This document shows positions 1 to 11,199 of a stretch of 21,693 nt of DNA, piece after piece. Origin of the DNA: Pseudomonadota bacterium. GTDB taxonomy: Bacteria; Pseudomonadota; Gammaproteobacteria; Pseudomonadales; Pseudomonadaceae. The position numbers were made by a program, and so were the translations under genes. The notes beneath the pieces are model-generated. The model was not told where the DNA came from. It searched no databases and saw only the letters and a program-made list of their open reading frames with translations. Numbering within the stretch: the first letter of the stretch is position 1; the number at the start of each line of letters is the position of its first letter. The stretch is taken from positions 1 to 21,693 of the forward strand of contig JAEYXX010000036.1 in assembly GCA_023431055.1 (NCBI GenBank), given 5' to 3'.

Positions 1-23
1 GTGCAACCCGTGACCCAATCCCG

Positions 24-2387
24 ATGACGCAACCCCAGCAAGGCTTCGTGCTCAGCCGCCATTGGCGCGATACGCCGGAGGGCACCGAGGTGGCCTTCTG
101 GCTGGCGACCGATGCCGGCCCGCGCCAGATACGCCTGCCGTGCCAGGAGACGGTGGCTTTCATCCCGGCCGAGCAGCGCGCCTGGGCCGAGCCGCTATTG
201 CGTAATGAGAAAGGCGTCGAGCTACGCGAGCTGACCTTGCGCGACTTCAAGCGCCGCCCGGTGCTGGGTTTGTATTGCCGCCAGTACCGCCAGTTGCTGC
301 AGTTGGAGAAGAAGCTGTGCCAGGTCGGTGTCGATGTGTACGAGGCCGATATTCGCCCGCCGAATCGTTACCTGATGGAGCGCTTTATCACCGCGTCCGT
401 CAGCTTCGAGGGTGCCGTTCAGGAAGATGGCAGTCTGCTGTGCAGATCGCTCAAACCCGCGCCTGATTACCGTCCGGCGCTGCGCCTGGTGTCGTTGGAT
501 ATCGAGACCAGCGCCCGTGGCGAGCTGTATTCCATCGCCCTGGAAGGCTGCGGGCAGCGCCAGGTGTACATGCTCGGCCCCGCCAATGGCGACGCCAGCA
601 TCGTCGACTTCGACCTGGAGTACTGCGATAGCCGCAAGGTGCTGCTCGAACGCCTGAATGACTGGCTGCAGCGGCATGACCCGGACGCCATCATCGGCTG
701 GAACCTGGTGCAGTTCGAACTGCGCGTGCTGCGCGATCACGCCGAGCAACTCAAGGTGCCGCTGCTGCTGGGGCGTGGCGGCGACGTGATGGGTTGGCGC
801 CAGCACAACAGCAGCCAGCACTACTTCGCCGAGGCGGCCGGGCGTTTGATCATCGACGGCATCGAGGCGCTGCGCTCGGCAACCTGGAGCTTTCCCTCGT
901 TCAGCCTCGAATCGGTGGCACAGACCCTGCTCGGCGAGGGCAAGGCCATCGATACGCCCTATGCGCGCATGGACGAGATCCAGCGCATGTTCGACGAGGA
1001 CAAGCCGGCGCTGGCGCGCTACAACCTCAAGGACTGCGAGTTGGTCACACGCATTTTCGCCCACACCGATCTGCTCGCCTTCCTGCTGGAGCGCTCCAGT
1101 GTCACCGGCCTGGCGGCTGACCGCAGCGGCGGCTCGGTGGCGGCCTTCACCCACCTGTACCTACCGCCCATGCATCGTCTGGGCTTTGTCGCGCCGAATC
1201 TTGGCGACATTCGTGGCGAGAACAGCCCCGGCGGCTTCGTCATGGATTCGCGCCCCGGCCTTTACGACTCGGTGCTGGTGCTGGACTACAAGAGCCTGTA
1301 TCCGTCGATCATCCGCAGCTTTCTGATCGACCCGCTGGGTCTGGTCGAAGGGCTGCACCAGTCGGATGAGGAACATTCGGTCGAAGGATTTCGCGGCGCA
1401 CGCTTCTCGCGCACCCGGCATTGTCTGCCGGCCATCGTCGAGCGTGTCTGGCAGGGCCGTGAGGCGGCCAAGCGCGAGGGCAATGCGGCCTTGTCGCAAG
1501 CGCTGAAGATCATCATGAACGCTTTCTACGGCGTGCTCGGCTCGAGTGGCTGCCGCTTCTTCGATCCGCGCCTGGCGTCGTCCATCACCCTGCGCGGGCA
1601 CCAGATCATGAAGCGCACCCGCGAGCTGATCGAAGCCGAGGGCCATGCGGTGATCTACGGCGACACCGACTCCACCTTCGTCTGGCTCGGCCGCGCTCAT
1701 GATGAGGACGAGGCAACGCGTATCGGCCGCGCGCTGGTAGCGCGCGTGAACGCCTGGTGGCGCGAGCATCTGCAGAATGAGTTCGGCCTGACCAGCGCCC
1801 TGGAACTGCAGTTCGAGACCCATTACCGGCGTTTTCTCATGCCCACCATTCGCGGCACTGAGGAGGGCAGCAAAAAGCGCTACGCCGGCCTGGTGTGCGC
1901 GGCTGATGGCAGCGAACGCATGGTGTTCAAGGGGCTGGAAACGGTGCGTACCGACTGGTCGCCGCTGGCCCAGCGCTTTCAGCAGGAGCTCTATCGCCTG
2001 GTGTTCGCCGGCCAGCCTTATGAGGACTACGTGCGCGACTATGTCAAACGCACCCTGGCCGGCGAATTGGACGAGCTGCTGATCTATCGCAAGCGTTTGC
2101 GCCGACGCCTCGACGACTACCAGCGCAACGTGCCGCCGCATGTACGCGCCGCGCGCCTGGCCGACGAGCACAACCAGCGTCTTGGCCGGCCGCTGCAATA
2201 TCAGCGTGGCGGCTGGATCAGCTACCTGATCACCACCGGCGGGCCGCAACCACTGGAGCACCTGCTGTCGCCGGTGGACTACGAGCACTACATCAGCCGC
2301 CAGCTGAAACCGGTGGCCGATGCCATCCTGCCGTTCGTTGGCGGTGAGTTCGAACGGTTGGTGGATGGGCAACTGGGGTTGTTCTAG
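24..2387 (+). CDS. polB: DNA polymerase II (family B, damage-inducible translesion/restart polymerase)
   Basis: The 787-residue protein is full length for bacterial Pol II and aligns end to end with what I recall of the E. coli and P. aeruginosa enzymes, finishing in the usual GQLGLF. The 3'-5' exonuclease domain comes first: Exo I LDIET at about 158-162, Exo [12 protein letters not shown] at 223-232, and Exo III YNLKD at 333-337. The polymerase motifs follow: motif [11 protein letters not shown] at 421-430, motif [10 protein letters not shown] around 505-513, and motif C YGDTDS at 545-550. All polymerase catalytic aspartates are present. The odd point is residue 232: the Exo II metal-ligand aspartate is a glutamate (codon GAA at 717-719). 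The frame is open up to the window edge, but the ATG at 24 matches the family start; no strong ribosome-binding site precedes it. In the family it replicates past lesions and restarts forks in the cytoplasm. It converges on the small membrane-protein gene. Confidence 0.97.
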   Translation: MTQPQQGFVLSRHWRDTPEGTEVAFWLATDAGPRQIRLPCQETVAFIPAEQRAWAEPLLRNEKGVELRELTLRDFKRRPVLGLYCRQYRQLLQLEKKLCQVGVDVYEADIRPPNRYLMERFITASVSFEGAVQEDGSLLCRSLKPAPDYRPALRLVSLDIETSARGELYSIALEGCGQRQVYMLGPANGDASIVDFDLEYCDSRKVLLERLNDWLQRHDPDAIIGWNLVQFELRVLRDHAEQLKVPLLLGRGGDVMGWRQHNSSQHYFAEAAGRLIIDGIEALRSATWSFPSFSLESVAQTLLGEGKAIDTPYARMDEIQRMFDEDKPALARYNLKDCELVTRIFAHTDLLAFLLERSSVTGLAADRSGGSVAAFTHLYLPPMHRLGFVAPNLGDIRGENSPGGFVMDSRPGLYDSVLVLDYKSLYPSIIRSFLIDPLGLVEGLHQSDEEHSVEGFRGARFSRTRHCLPAIVERVWQGREAAKREGNAALSQALKIIMNAFYGVLGSSGCRFFDPRLASSITLRGHQIMKRTRELIEAEGHAVIYGDTDSTFVWLGRAHDEDEATRIGRALVARVNAWWREHLQNEFGLTSALELQFETHYRRFLMPTIRGTEEGSKKRYAGLVCAADGSERMVFKGLETVRTDWSPLAQRFQQELYRLVFAGQPYEDYVRDYVKRTLAGELDELLIYRKRLRRRLDDYQRNVPPHVRAARLADEHNQRLGRPLQYQRGGWISYLITTGGPQPLEHLLSPVDYEHYISRQLKPVADAILPFVGGEFERLVDGQLGLF

Positions 2388-2479
2388 ACCGCGTCGAGCC
2401 TACAGAGCATGTGGCCGGTTGGCCTGATTTTCTCCGATACCTGCGCCAGCCTTTTGGCCAGCGCCAACCTGATCCAGCG

Positions 2480-4068
<1,589 letters not shown>

Positions 4069-4088
4069 TCAAATCAACTGGATCAATG

Positions 4089-4118
4089 AAAAAGGCGAAG
4101 CTGGATGGCTTCGCCTTT
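4089..4118 (-). terminator. Intrinsic terminator of rhlB
   Basis: A perfect 11-bp inverted repeat (AAAGGCGAAGC, 4091-4101, against GCTTCGCCTTT, 4108-4118) encloses a 6-base loop. Read leftwards, the direction of rhlB transcription, it is followed directly by a run of five T (4093-4089 on the minus strand). It lies 17 bases past the rhlB stop codon and upstream of dauA. This indicates that rhlB transcription ends here and that dauA is a separate unit. Confidence 0.92.
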
Positions 4119-4135
4119 CTTGACTGCCGAACCTA

Positions 4136-5581
4136 TCAGTGCCTGCGCGGCACCGGCTTGAGCAGTTCGTCCGGTGGCATCTCGCACTGGATCTTGCGGC
4201 CGATCAGCGCTTCGATCGGCGGCAGGGCGAAGGCGTCGTCCTCGCCGGCGAAGCTGATCGAGGTGCCGCTGGTACCGGCGCGGCCGGTACGACCGATGCG
4301 GTGCACGTAGTCGTCCGGGTCTTCCGGCAGGGTGAAGTTGATCACGTGGCTGATGCCGTCGACATGGATGCCGCGGCCGGCCACGTCGGTGGCCACCAGC
4401 ACGCGGATATGCCCGGCGCGGAAGCCTTCGAGCACCTTGATGCGCTTGTGTTGCGGCACATCACCGGACATCTGCGCGGCGCTGACGCCGTCGCGGGTCA
4501 GGCGTTCCTCGATGCGGCGCACTTCGTCCTTGCGGTTGGCGAAGACCATCACGCGGTCCCAGGCGTTCTGCGTGATCAGGTTGTACAGCAGCTTGTACTT
4601 GTCACTGGAGGCCACGGCGTAGACGTGCTGCTCGACGGTGTCGCTGGCGACGTTCTCCGGCTCGATCTCGACGATGGCCGGGTTGACCGTCCACTGCTTG
4701 GCCAGGTTCATCACATCGTCGGTGAAGGTGGCGGAGAACAGCAGGGTCTGGCGGTCGCCCTTCATCGGCGTCTGGCGGATGATCTGGCGCACCTGCGGGA
4801 TGAAGCCCATGTCGAGCATGCGGTCGGCTTCATCGAGCACCATCACCTCGACCATGTCCAGGTGCACTTCACCGCGCTGGTTGAAGTCCAGCAAACGGCC
4901 CGGGGTGGCGACGAGGATGTCGCAGAAGCGCGATTCCAGCTGCTTGAGCTGCTTGTCGAAGTCCATACCGCCGACGAAGCTCATGACGTTGAGCTTGGTG
5001 TACTTGGTCAGCTCGGCGGCGTCCTTGGCGATCTGCACCACCAGCTCGCGGGTTGGCGCGATGATCAGCGCACGCGGCTCGCCCATGTAGCGCTCTTTCG
5101 GCGGCGGGGTCTGCAGCAGCTGGGTGATGATCGAGATGAGGAATGCGGCAGTCTTGCCGGTGCCGGTCTGGGCGCGGCCGATGGCGTCCTGGCCCTTGAG
5201 GGTGTAACCCAGTACGCCTGCCTGGATCGGCGTGCAGTAGGGGAAGCCGAGGTCGTGGATGGCGTGCATCAGCTCAGGGGCGAGCTTGAAGTCATGAAAG
5301 CGCGTCTTGCCTTCGGCCGGCTCGACCACGAAATCTTCCAGCTTCCAGGTATCTGCTGGTTTGGCCGGGCGCTCGCGGCGTGGCTTGTCGGCCTTGGGCG
5401 GGCGAGGTGCTCGCTCTTGAGCCGGCGCGGCAGCGGTTTCGGGCTTGCGTGCGGGTTTGCCTTTGCGGGCGCTTTTCTCAGGTTCGCCGGTCTTGGCCTG
5501 GGCAGGCGCTACGGGCGCAGTGGCTGGCTGTGGCTGCTCGCCTTCGGCCTTGCCGAACATTTTCTTGAGTGCTTTGAGCAC
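4136..5581 (-). CDS. rhlB: DEAD-box ATP-dependent RNA helicase RhlB
   Basis: The protein has 481 residues and carries the complete DEAD-box set. The Q-motif region FHDFKL..TPIQ spans about 95-120. Motif I AQTGTGKT is at 137-144, Ia APTREL at 175-180, TPGRL at 226-230, DEAD at 250-253, SAT at 283-285, DVAGRGIH around 399-406 and HRIGRTGR at 427-434. The first 80 residues are a low-complexity tail rich in Lys, Arg, Pro and Ala, making the protein longer than E. coli RhlB (about 420 residues); it is probably a disordered RNA- or protein-binding tail. The start is GTG at 5579-5581, preceded by GAGAAG. An ATG at codon 8 is a possible alternative. In the family RhlB unwinds RNA for the RNase E degradosome. 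The name rests on overall similarity and on the neighbourhood (next to dauA and near the acyl-CoA synthetase gene in P. aeruginosa); another RhlE-like name is less likely. Confidence 0.93.
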   Translation of the reverse strand: MLKALKKMFGKAEGEQPQPATAPVAPAQAKTGEPEKSARKGKPARKPETAAAPAQERAPRPPKADKPRRERPAKPADTWKLEDFVVEPAEGKTRFHDFKLAPELMHAIHDLGFPYCTPIQAGVLGYTLKGQDAIGRAQTGTGKTAAFLISIITQLLQTPPPKERYMGEPRALIIAPTRELVVQIAKDAAELTKYTKLNVMSFVGGMDFDKQLKQLESRFCDILVATPGRLLDFNQRGEVHLDMVEVMVLDEADRMLDMGFIPQVRQIIRQTPMKGDRQTLLFSATFTDDVMNLAKQWTVNPAIVEIEPENVASDTVEQHVYAVASSDKYKLLYNLITQNAWDRVMVFANRKDEVRRIEERLTRDGVSAAQMSGDVPQHKRIKVLEGFRAGHIRVLVATDVAGRGIHVDGISHVINFTLPEDPDDYVHRIGRTGRAGTSGTSISFAGEDDAFALPPIEALIGRKIQCEMPPDELLKPVPRRH

Positions 5582-5610
5582 GGGCTTCTCATCGACTGGT
5601 TAAGGAGTGA

Positions 5611-5657
5611 ACGCCCGCCAGTGTAATGCAAGACGCGGGCGTGGCGAAGTGCTTCGC
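5611..5657. other. Two small inverted repeats between the dipeptidase gene and rhlB
   Basis: An 8-bp inverted repeat (ACGCCCGC 5611-5618, GCGGGCGT 5635-5642, 16-base spacer) is followed by a compact perfect hairpin (GCGAAG 5644-5649, CTTCGC 5652-5657). They lie in the 110-bp gap after the dipeptidase stop and upstream of the rhlB GTG start. Neither has a T-run in the direction of transcription. The second may still slow or end dipeptidase transcription. The first overlaps the likely rhlB promoter and leader. Function is uncertain. Confidence 0.4.
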
Positions 5658-5691
5658 TCGCGTCTGTCAAGAGTACCGTGCGGTCAGTGCC

Positions 5692-6855
5692 TCATTTCTC
5701 CGGCAGACTGGCCAGCAGCAGACGCTGGACGTTGCCACCCATGATGGCGGCGATGGCCGTGTCGTCGAAGCCGGCGCCTTGCAGGCCTTCGGTGATCTGC
5801 GCCAAACCGGTGACATCGAATGGCGTGTGCACGGTGCCGTTGAAGTCCGAGCCCAGGGCGACATGCTCGACGCCGACCTTGTCTGCGGCGTAGCGGATGG
5901 CCTTGACGATGGCGGCGACCGAGGTGTCGCACACCGCGGTGCTCCAGTAGCCGATACCGACCACTCCACCGGTGGCGGCAATGGCCTGCAGGTGCTTGTC
6001 GCTGAGGTTGCGTGTGCCGGCACAGGTACCTTCGACCCCGGTGTGCGAGACCAGCACCGGGCGCTTGGCCATGGCCAGTACGTCGTCGATCAGTGGGCGT
6101 GAGGCGTGTGCCAGGTCCACCAGCATGGATTTTTCTTCCAGCCGGGTAATCACTTGCCGGCCCAGCGGAGTCAGCCCGCCTTTCTCCAGCCCGTGGGCCG
6201 AGCCACCGACCTCGTTGTCGAAGAAGTGGGTCAGGCCGGCGACGCGGAAGCCGGCGTCATACAGCACATCGATGTTTTCCAGCTTACCTTCGATGGGTTG
6301 CAGGCCCTCGGTGGCGAGCAGACCAGCGACGCGGCGCGGGTCTTTTTCCCAGGCTTCGATGAAGTTCGCCAGGTCGGCGCGGGTGCGGATCAGCACCAGA
6401 CGGCCGTCGCTGTCTGCGGCGGCATCCTGGAGTTTCTGTGCCTGGTACAGCGCGCGCTGCAGCAGGCTGTTCCAGGTTTCCCGCGGCCAGCGCTGGGCCA
6501 TGGCGAGTAGTGTGATGTTGTCGCTGTCGGCGCCGTTGCTCTCCATATTCAGGCCGCGTGGGGTCTTGGTCACGGTGGAGAACACCTGCAGGCCGAGGCG
6601 GCCTTCGAGCATGCGCGGCAGGTCGGAATGGCCGTAATCGTAGCGTTTGAGCAGGTCGCGCTCCCAGAGCAGGGCATCGTCGTGCAGGTCGGCGACGAAC
6701 AGGCCCTGGTGCAGCTTCTGCGCGCTGGCGCTGGCCGGATAGGGCGGCGGGCTGGCGACACTGTTCATCTGCGCATCGATCACCTGAGGCAGACCGAGCA
6801 CGGCGAGAGCAGAGAGGGGAACCAGCAGAAGCAGGGCGATCAGCAGTTTGCGCAT
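5692..6855 (-). CDS. Membrane dipeptidase, peptidase family M19 (renal dipeptidase-like)
   Basis: The product has 387 residues. It begins with a positively charged N-terminus and a hydrophobic stretch (about 2-22), so it is exported or anchored in the inner membrane facing the periplasm. Family M19 zinc-site elements are in order: HDD at 58-60 (the H-x-D pair), ATEG with E183, DLAH with H250, VSHTG with H271, and GSDFNG with D337. M19 enzymes hydrolyse dipeptides, often with D-residues at the C-terminal position, and some cleave beta-lactams; the exact substrate cannot be read here. The start is the ATG at 6853-6855, chosen because it opens the signal sequence. The frame stays open further upstream but there it runs through a REP element and the gene beyond. 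The ribosome-binding site is weak. The gene lies between the diguanylate cyclase and rhlB genes, all leftward. Confidence 0.92.
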   Translation of the reverse strand: MRKLLIALLLLVPLSALAVLGLPQVIDAQMNSVASPPPYPASASAQKLHQGLFVADLHDDALLWERDLLKRYDYGHSDLPRMLEGRLGLQVFSTVTKTPRGLNMESNGADSDNITLLAMAQRWPRETWNSLLQRALYQAQKLQDAAADSDGRLVLIRTRADLANFIEAWEKDPRRVAGLLATEGLQPIEGKLENIDVLYDAGFRVAGLTHFFDNEVGGSAHGLEKGGLTPLGRQVITRLEEKSMLVDLAHASRPLIDDVLAMAKRPVLVSHTGVEGTCAGTRNLSDKHLQAIAATGGVVGIGYWSTAVCDTSVAAIVKAIRYAADKVGVEHVALGSDFNGTVHTPFDVTGLAQITEGLQGAGFDDTAIAAIMGGNVQRLLLASLPEK

Positions 6856-6928
6856 AAAGGGTGGCCATCCAGGCTTGTCGTTATGCTCGCACTGTAGCAA
6901 GGGAAGGGGCGGCGGTGCGCGGCAGCTC

Positions 6929-6979
6929 TGTGGGAGGCGCTTCAGCGGCGATTCGGTCGCGGCTAAAGCCCCTCCCACA
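6929..6979. repeat. REP-type inverted pair (Pseudomonas repetitive extragenic palindrome)
   Basis: Two 23-base arms (6929-6951 and 6957-6979) pair with three mismatches around a 5-base loop TTCGG. The outer sequence TGTGGGAGG with CTTCAGCGGCGA/TTTAGCCGCGA is the recurring Pseudomonas REP pattern known from many intergenic regions. It lies in the 152-bp gap between the diguanylate cyclase stop and the dipeptidase start. Such elements can stabilise mRNA ends, bind gyrase or attract insertion sequences. No T-run makes it a classical terminator. Confidence 0.85.
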
Positions 6980-7007
6980 ATGCCTAGCGCACCAATGTCG
7001 CAAATTA

Positions 7008-7946
7008 TCAGCCGCAGAGGCAGTTGCGACCCTGTTGCTTGGCCTGATAGAGCGCCGCATCGGCACGCGCGATCAGCTCTTGCAAGCTGTCCTGGTGCTG
7101 CATCTGCGCCAAACCGATGGAGATGGTCACACCGGGCAGCACGCCAACCGGCGAGTAGAAGGAGGCGATCTGTTCCAGGCTGACGCGCAGGCGTTCGCCG
7201 ATACCGCGTGCGGCCTCGGCGGCGATCTCCGGCAGGAGGATGACGAACTCCTCGCCGCCGAAGCGTATCAGGCTGTCCTTGGGCCTGAGCTGGCTGCTCA
7301 GGGTGTGCGCCACCAGGCACAGGGCGTAATCGCCGGCCAGATGGCCATGCTGGTCGTTGTAGGCCTTGAAATGATCGACGTCGAGCATCAGCAGTGACAT
7401 GGGCTCATCGTTGAAGGCGCAGCGCGTGCTCTCGCGCTCGAACACGTGCTCCAGCCAGCGTCGGTTGAAACAGCCGGTGAGGGTGTCGACGTTGGCGTTC
7501 TGTTCGCTGTCGAGAATCTGCCGGTTGCCCTTGCGCACCCGGTCGCAGAGCAGCTCCAGCAGGTTCTGCATCATCTGTGGGGATTGCTGAAACAGTGCGA
7601 CCAGGGATTCGCGATGCAGGCGCAAGACGATGGACGGGCGCTCTGCTACCACGTACGCGGAGGGATGCTCGTTGTCGATAAAGCTGATTTCACCGGCGCA
7701 GTCGCCGACTTCGAGGGTGCTGACCGCCTGGTTGTCCAGCGAGCCCAGATAGACGCGCAACTGGCCCTCTATCAGCAGATAGAGATGCTGGTTGCGGTTG
7801 AAAGGGGAGAGCAGTACTTCACCGGCTTCCAGCTCGCAGGCACGAAATTCCTGCAGCAACTGATCGAGGCTGCTGGTGGCGACATTCTGAAAGAGTCGCA
7901 ACTGTTGAACTTGCTGCAGGTCTGCCTGCCAGTGCGCCGGTTTCAT
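7008..7946 (-). CDS. Diguanylate cyclase with N-terminal cyclic-nucleotide-binding-like sensor domain
   Basis: From the ATG at 7944-7946 the protein has 312 residues. Residues about 15-120 form a cyclic-nucleotide-binding (cNMP/Crp-like) domain, with the typical AGEVLLSPF, YLLIEGQLRVYLG and GDCAGEISF blocks. A helical linker leads to a GGDEF domain from about 150, starting with DTLTGCFNRR (154-163). The catalytic signature is GGEEF (230-234), the active form, and an RxxD product-inhibition site (RPKD, 221-224) lies five residues before it. It therefore probably makes cyclic-di-GMP from two GTP, under control of a ligand bound by the first domain and with feedback inhibition. No membrane segment is seen. 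The start is not certain: in-frame starts exist at 8030 (ATG) and 8090 (GTG), but the extra residues look low-complexity and the 8090 start falls inside a palindrome. GACGAG precedes the chosen start. Confidence 0.88.
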   Translation of the reverse strand: MKPAHWQADLQQVQQLRLFQNVATSSLDQLLQEFRACELEAGEVLLSPFNRNQHLYLLIEGQLRVYLGSLDNQAVSTLEVGDCAGEISFIDNEHPSAYVVAERPSIVLRLHRESLVALFQQSPQMMQNLLELLCDRVRKGNRQILDSEQNANVDTLTGCFNRRWLEHVFERESTRCAFNDEPMSLLMLDVDHFKAYNDQHGHLAGDYALCLVAHTLSSQLRPKDSLIRFGGEEFVILLPEIAAEAARGIGERLRVSLEQIASFYSPVGVLPGVTISIGLAQMQHQDSLQELIARADAALYQAKQQGRNCLCG

Positions 7947-8084
7947 CGCAATCTCGTCGGGCCTGGCCGGGCGAATAGGCCGGAGGGCTCCACCAACGCT
8001 CCCTGTCGTACATACGGATGTGCTCGACATTATTCCCGCGCCTCGGGCGTGGCAATGCTTGCCCGAAGTTCGGCCGACAAGTGG

Positions 8085-8100
8085 TTGCACGAAAGTGCAA
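8085..8100. promoter_or_regulatory. Palindrome TTGCAC-N4-GTGCAA upstream of the diguanylate cyclase gene
   Basis: A perfect 6-bp inverted repeat (8085-8090 and 8095-8100) around GAAA lies 37 bases past the acyl-CoA synthetase stop and upstream of the cyclase coding region. It could be an RNA hairpin ending the synthetase transcript, although there is no T-run. It could equally be an operator for the cyclase gene. The half-site spacing (GCAC-N4-GTGC) differs from the NtrC consensus (N7 between the same halves). The assignment is open. Confidence 0.4.
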
Positions 8101-8136
8101 AGTTGTTAACTGGCGCGCGTCCTTGCGCGCTCTGGA

Positions 8137-10038
8137 TCACGCTGCGAAGTGGATGCGATGGCCTACCGCATAGCCTGCCAGGCGTTCGCCGATGGCCTCG
8201 GCCAATGCCTGATCCTGATTGGGCAGATGGATATGGGCCAATTGCCCGGCCTTGTCGTCGCTCAGGACTTCGACCCGTGCAGCCGGATGCAGCTCACCGA
8301 CCGCGTCTTGATAGACGCGGGTGATGGCATCGAAGCGCAACGCCGGCTTGAAGGTTTTACCCACCGCGGTGAGCGGAATGGCGTCGATGATCCAGGCGTT
8401 CTTGGGGATCGCGGCGCGTTCGGGAATGTGCGCGGCGGCATGCTCCAGCAGTTCCGCTTCGCTGGCCTGGCTGCCTGGTTTGAGCTGCACGTAGACCACC
8501 GGCAGCTCGCCGGCCTTTTCGTCCGGCTTGCCGACGGCCGCCGCCATGGCCACGGCGGGGTGTTTGTGCAGGGCTTCCTCGATCATCTGCGGGTCGATGT
8601 TGTGGCCGCCGCGGATGATCAGATCCTTGCTGCGTCCGGTCAGCCAGATATAACCATCGGCGTCGACGCGGCCGAGGTCGCCGGTGTTGAACCAGTCGCC
8701 ATCGACCCAGATTCCGGCATTCTTGCTGGCCTGCAGATAACCCTTGAACACCGTGGCGCCACGGATGCACAGGTTGCCGATCTCATTTTGCTCGGCATCG
8801 CGAACATAGCCTCCCTGCTCATCTAGGACCTTGATGCTCACTTCGCAATAGGGCATCGGCAGACCGATGGAGCCTGGGCGGCGTTCGCCGGCGGGTGGGT
8901 TGGCGCAGCTGCCGCAGGTGCCTTCGGTCAGGCCGTAGCCTTCGATCAGGGTCAGACCGGTCTTGGCCTCGAACTGACGGATCAGCTCCACGGGCATCGG
9001 CGCGGCGCCGCACAACGCGTATTTCAGCGAGGACAGGTCATGTCCCTCGCTCGGCACCTGTAGCAGGCCTGCATATATGGTGGGAACACCACTGAAGAAA
9101 CTGACCTTGTGGCGTTCGATGACCTTCCAGAAGTTGCTGATCAGTGTGCTGTTGCGATAACCCTGCGGCGTGGCCAGCAGCACCTCGGCGCCGCCGATGA
9201 ACGCCGCCAGACCGGTGACGATCACACCGTTGACGTGGAACAGCGGCAGGCCGCAAAGGGTGACATCGCCCGGTGCGAAGCGGGTCACCAGGTTCATGCT
9301 GTAGGCCATGGCCACTTCGTTGCCGTGGCTGTGCGGCGCCAGTTTCGGCGTGCCGGTGGTGCCGCCGGTATGGAAGTAGCTGGCGATGTCGTCGGCCGCG
9401 ATCACGCGTCCGCTTTCCAGATGGTCGGCGGGGCAGGCGGCGATGGCTTCGTCGAAGTCCAGTACACCGTCCGGCAACGGGCCGCGCTGGGCCTTGAGCG
9501 CGCTGCGTTGTGGCTCCGGCAGCAGGTTGGCCATGTCTACGCAGAGAATCGCCTTGAGCTCCGGCAGTTGATCACGCAGGGCATGCACCTTGTCCCACAG
9601 GTCGGTGCCGGGGAAGGGGGCCAGGGTGACCAGCAACTCGGAGTCGGAGGCATGGATCAGCTCGGCGATGTGCTCGGGATCGAGTAGCGGGTTGATCGCA
9701 TTGACGATGCCGGCGGCCTCGCCACCCCAGATGGTGTAGTGGGTCTGCGGCAGGTTGGGCAGTAGGAAGGACACCGCCTTGCCGGGACGCAGGCCCAGGC
9801 GGTGGAATGCGTTGGCGGTCTGGGTGATCTTGCCGAGCAACTCGGCATAGTTCAGGCGCAGCGGAGTTTCCTCCCCCGTACCCTGGAGAATGAACGACAG
9901 CGCCGGTGCATCGGGGCTGGCCTGCGCTGTGCGGCGAATCAGTTCGAAGGTGCTGCTGGGCAGATCGCGATCACTCAGCGGGGTACTCTCGATCTGTTCG
10001 ATATCCTGCAGTGTACGAATGAGGGGCGCTGTGCTCAT
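8137..10038 (-). CDS. Acyl-CoA synthetase (AMP-forming, ANL superfamily)
   Basis: The product has 633 residues. It has the adenylation motif FHTGGTTGTPKLAPHSHG at 222-239, GYGLTEGT at 367-374, the NTGDLG hinge region around 451-456, the TGRSKDLIIRGG block (467-478) and the catalytic lysine K561 in LTAVGKTFKP. These show an enzyme that activates a carboxylic acid with ATP to the acyl-adenylate and transfers it to CoA. The fatty or other acid used cannot be told. About 65 residues follow the catalytic lysine region (569-633), longer than usual for this family and not recognised. The gene starts 24 bases after the carboxylesterase stop on the same strand, so the two form one operon. An esterase releasing an acid and a ligase activating it is a sensible pair, but that is inference. 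It corresponds in position to the P. aeruginosa gene between rhlB and the esterase. Confidence 0.93.
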   Translation of the reverse strand: MSTAPLIRTLQDIEQIESTPLSDRDLPSSTFELIRRTAQASPDAPALSFILQGTGEETPLRLNYAELLGKITQTANAFHRLGLRPGKAVSFLLPNLPQTHYTIWGGEAAGIVNAINPLLDPEHIAELIHASDSELLVTLAPFPGTDLWDKVHALRDQLPELKAILCVDMANLLPEPQRSALKAQRGPLPDGVLDFDEAIAACPADHLESGRVIAADDIASYFHTGGTTGTPKLAPHSHGNEVAMAYSMNLVTRFAPGDVTLCGLPLFHVNGVIVTGLAAFIGGAEVLLATPQGYRNSTLISNFWKVIERHKVSFFSGVPTIYAGLLQVPSEGHDLSSLKYALCGAAPMPVELIRQFEAKTGLTLIEGYGLTEGTCGSCANPPAGERRPGSIGLPMPYCEVSIKVLDEQGGYVRDAEQNEIGNLCIRGATVFKGYLQASKNAGIWVDGDWFNTGDLGRVDADGYIWLTGRSKDLIIRGGHNIDPQMIEEALHKHPAVAMAAAVGKPDEKAGELPVVYVQLKPGSQASEAELLEHAAAHIPERAAIPKNAWIIDAIPLTAVGKTFKPALRFDAITRVYQDAVGELHPAARVEVLSDDKAGQLAHIHLPNQDQALAEAIGERLAGYAVGHRIHFAA

Positions 10039-10062
10039 TTATCGTGCATCTCTTCGGTTTGG

Positions 10063-11199
<1,137 letters not shown>

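Noticed and set aside
222..1154. A 310-codon minus-strand frame inside polB
   Set aside because: It is a shadow of the exonuclease domain of polB.
1161..2372. A 403-codon minus-strand frame inside polB
   Set aside because: It is antisense to conserved polymerase motifs, with no recognisable domains and no ribosome-binding site.
4139..5626. A 495-codon open frame on the plus strand opposite rhlB
   Set aside because: It lies wholly antisense to a gene with every DEAD-box motif. High-GC codon use leaves the opposite frame open, and its translation (rich in His, Asp, Val and Gln) matches no family.
6856..7320. A 155-codon N-terminal extension of the dipeptidase
   Set aside because: It would cross the REP pair and overlap the diguanylate cyclase gene in another frame. 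The signal sequence starts at 6855.
8085..8100. NtrC-binding site
   Set aside because: The half-sites match (GCAC and GTGC) but are four bases apart rather than seven, and no sigma-54 promoter lies nearby on that side.
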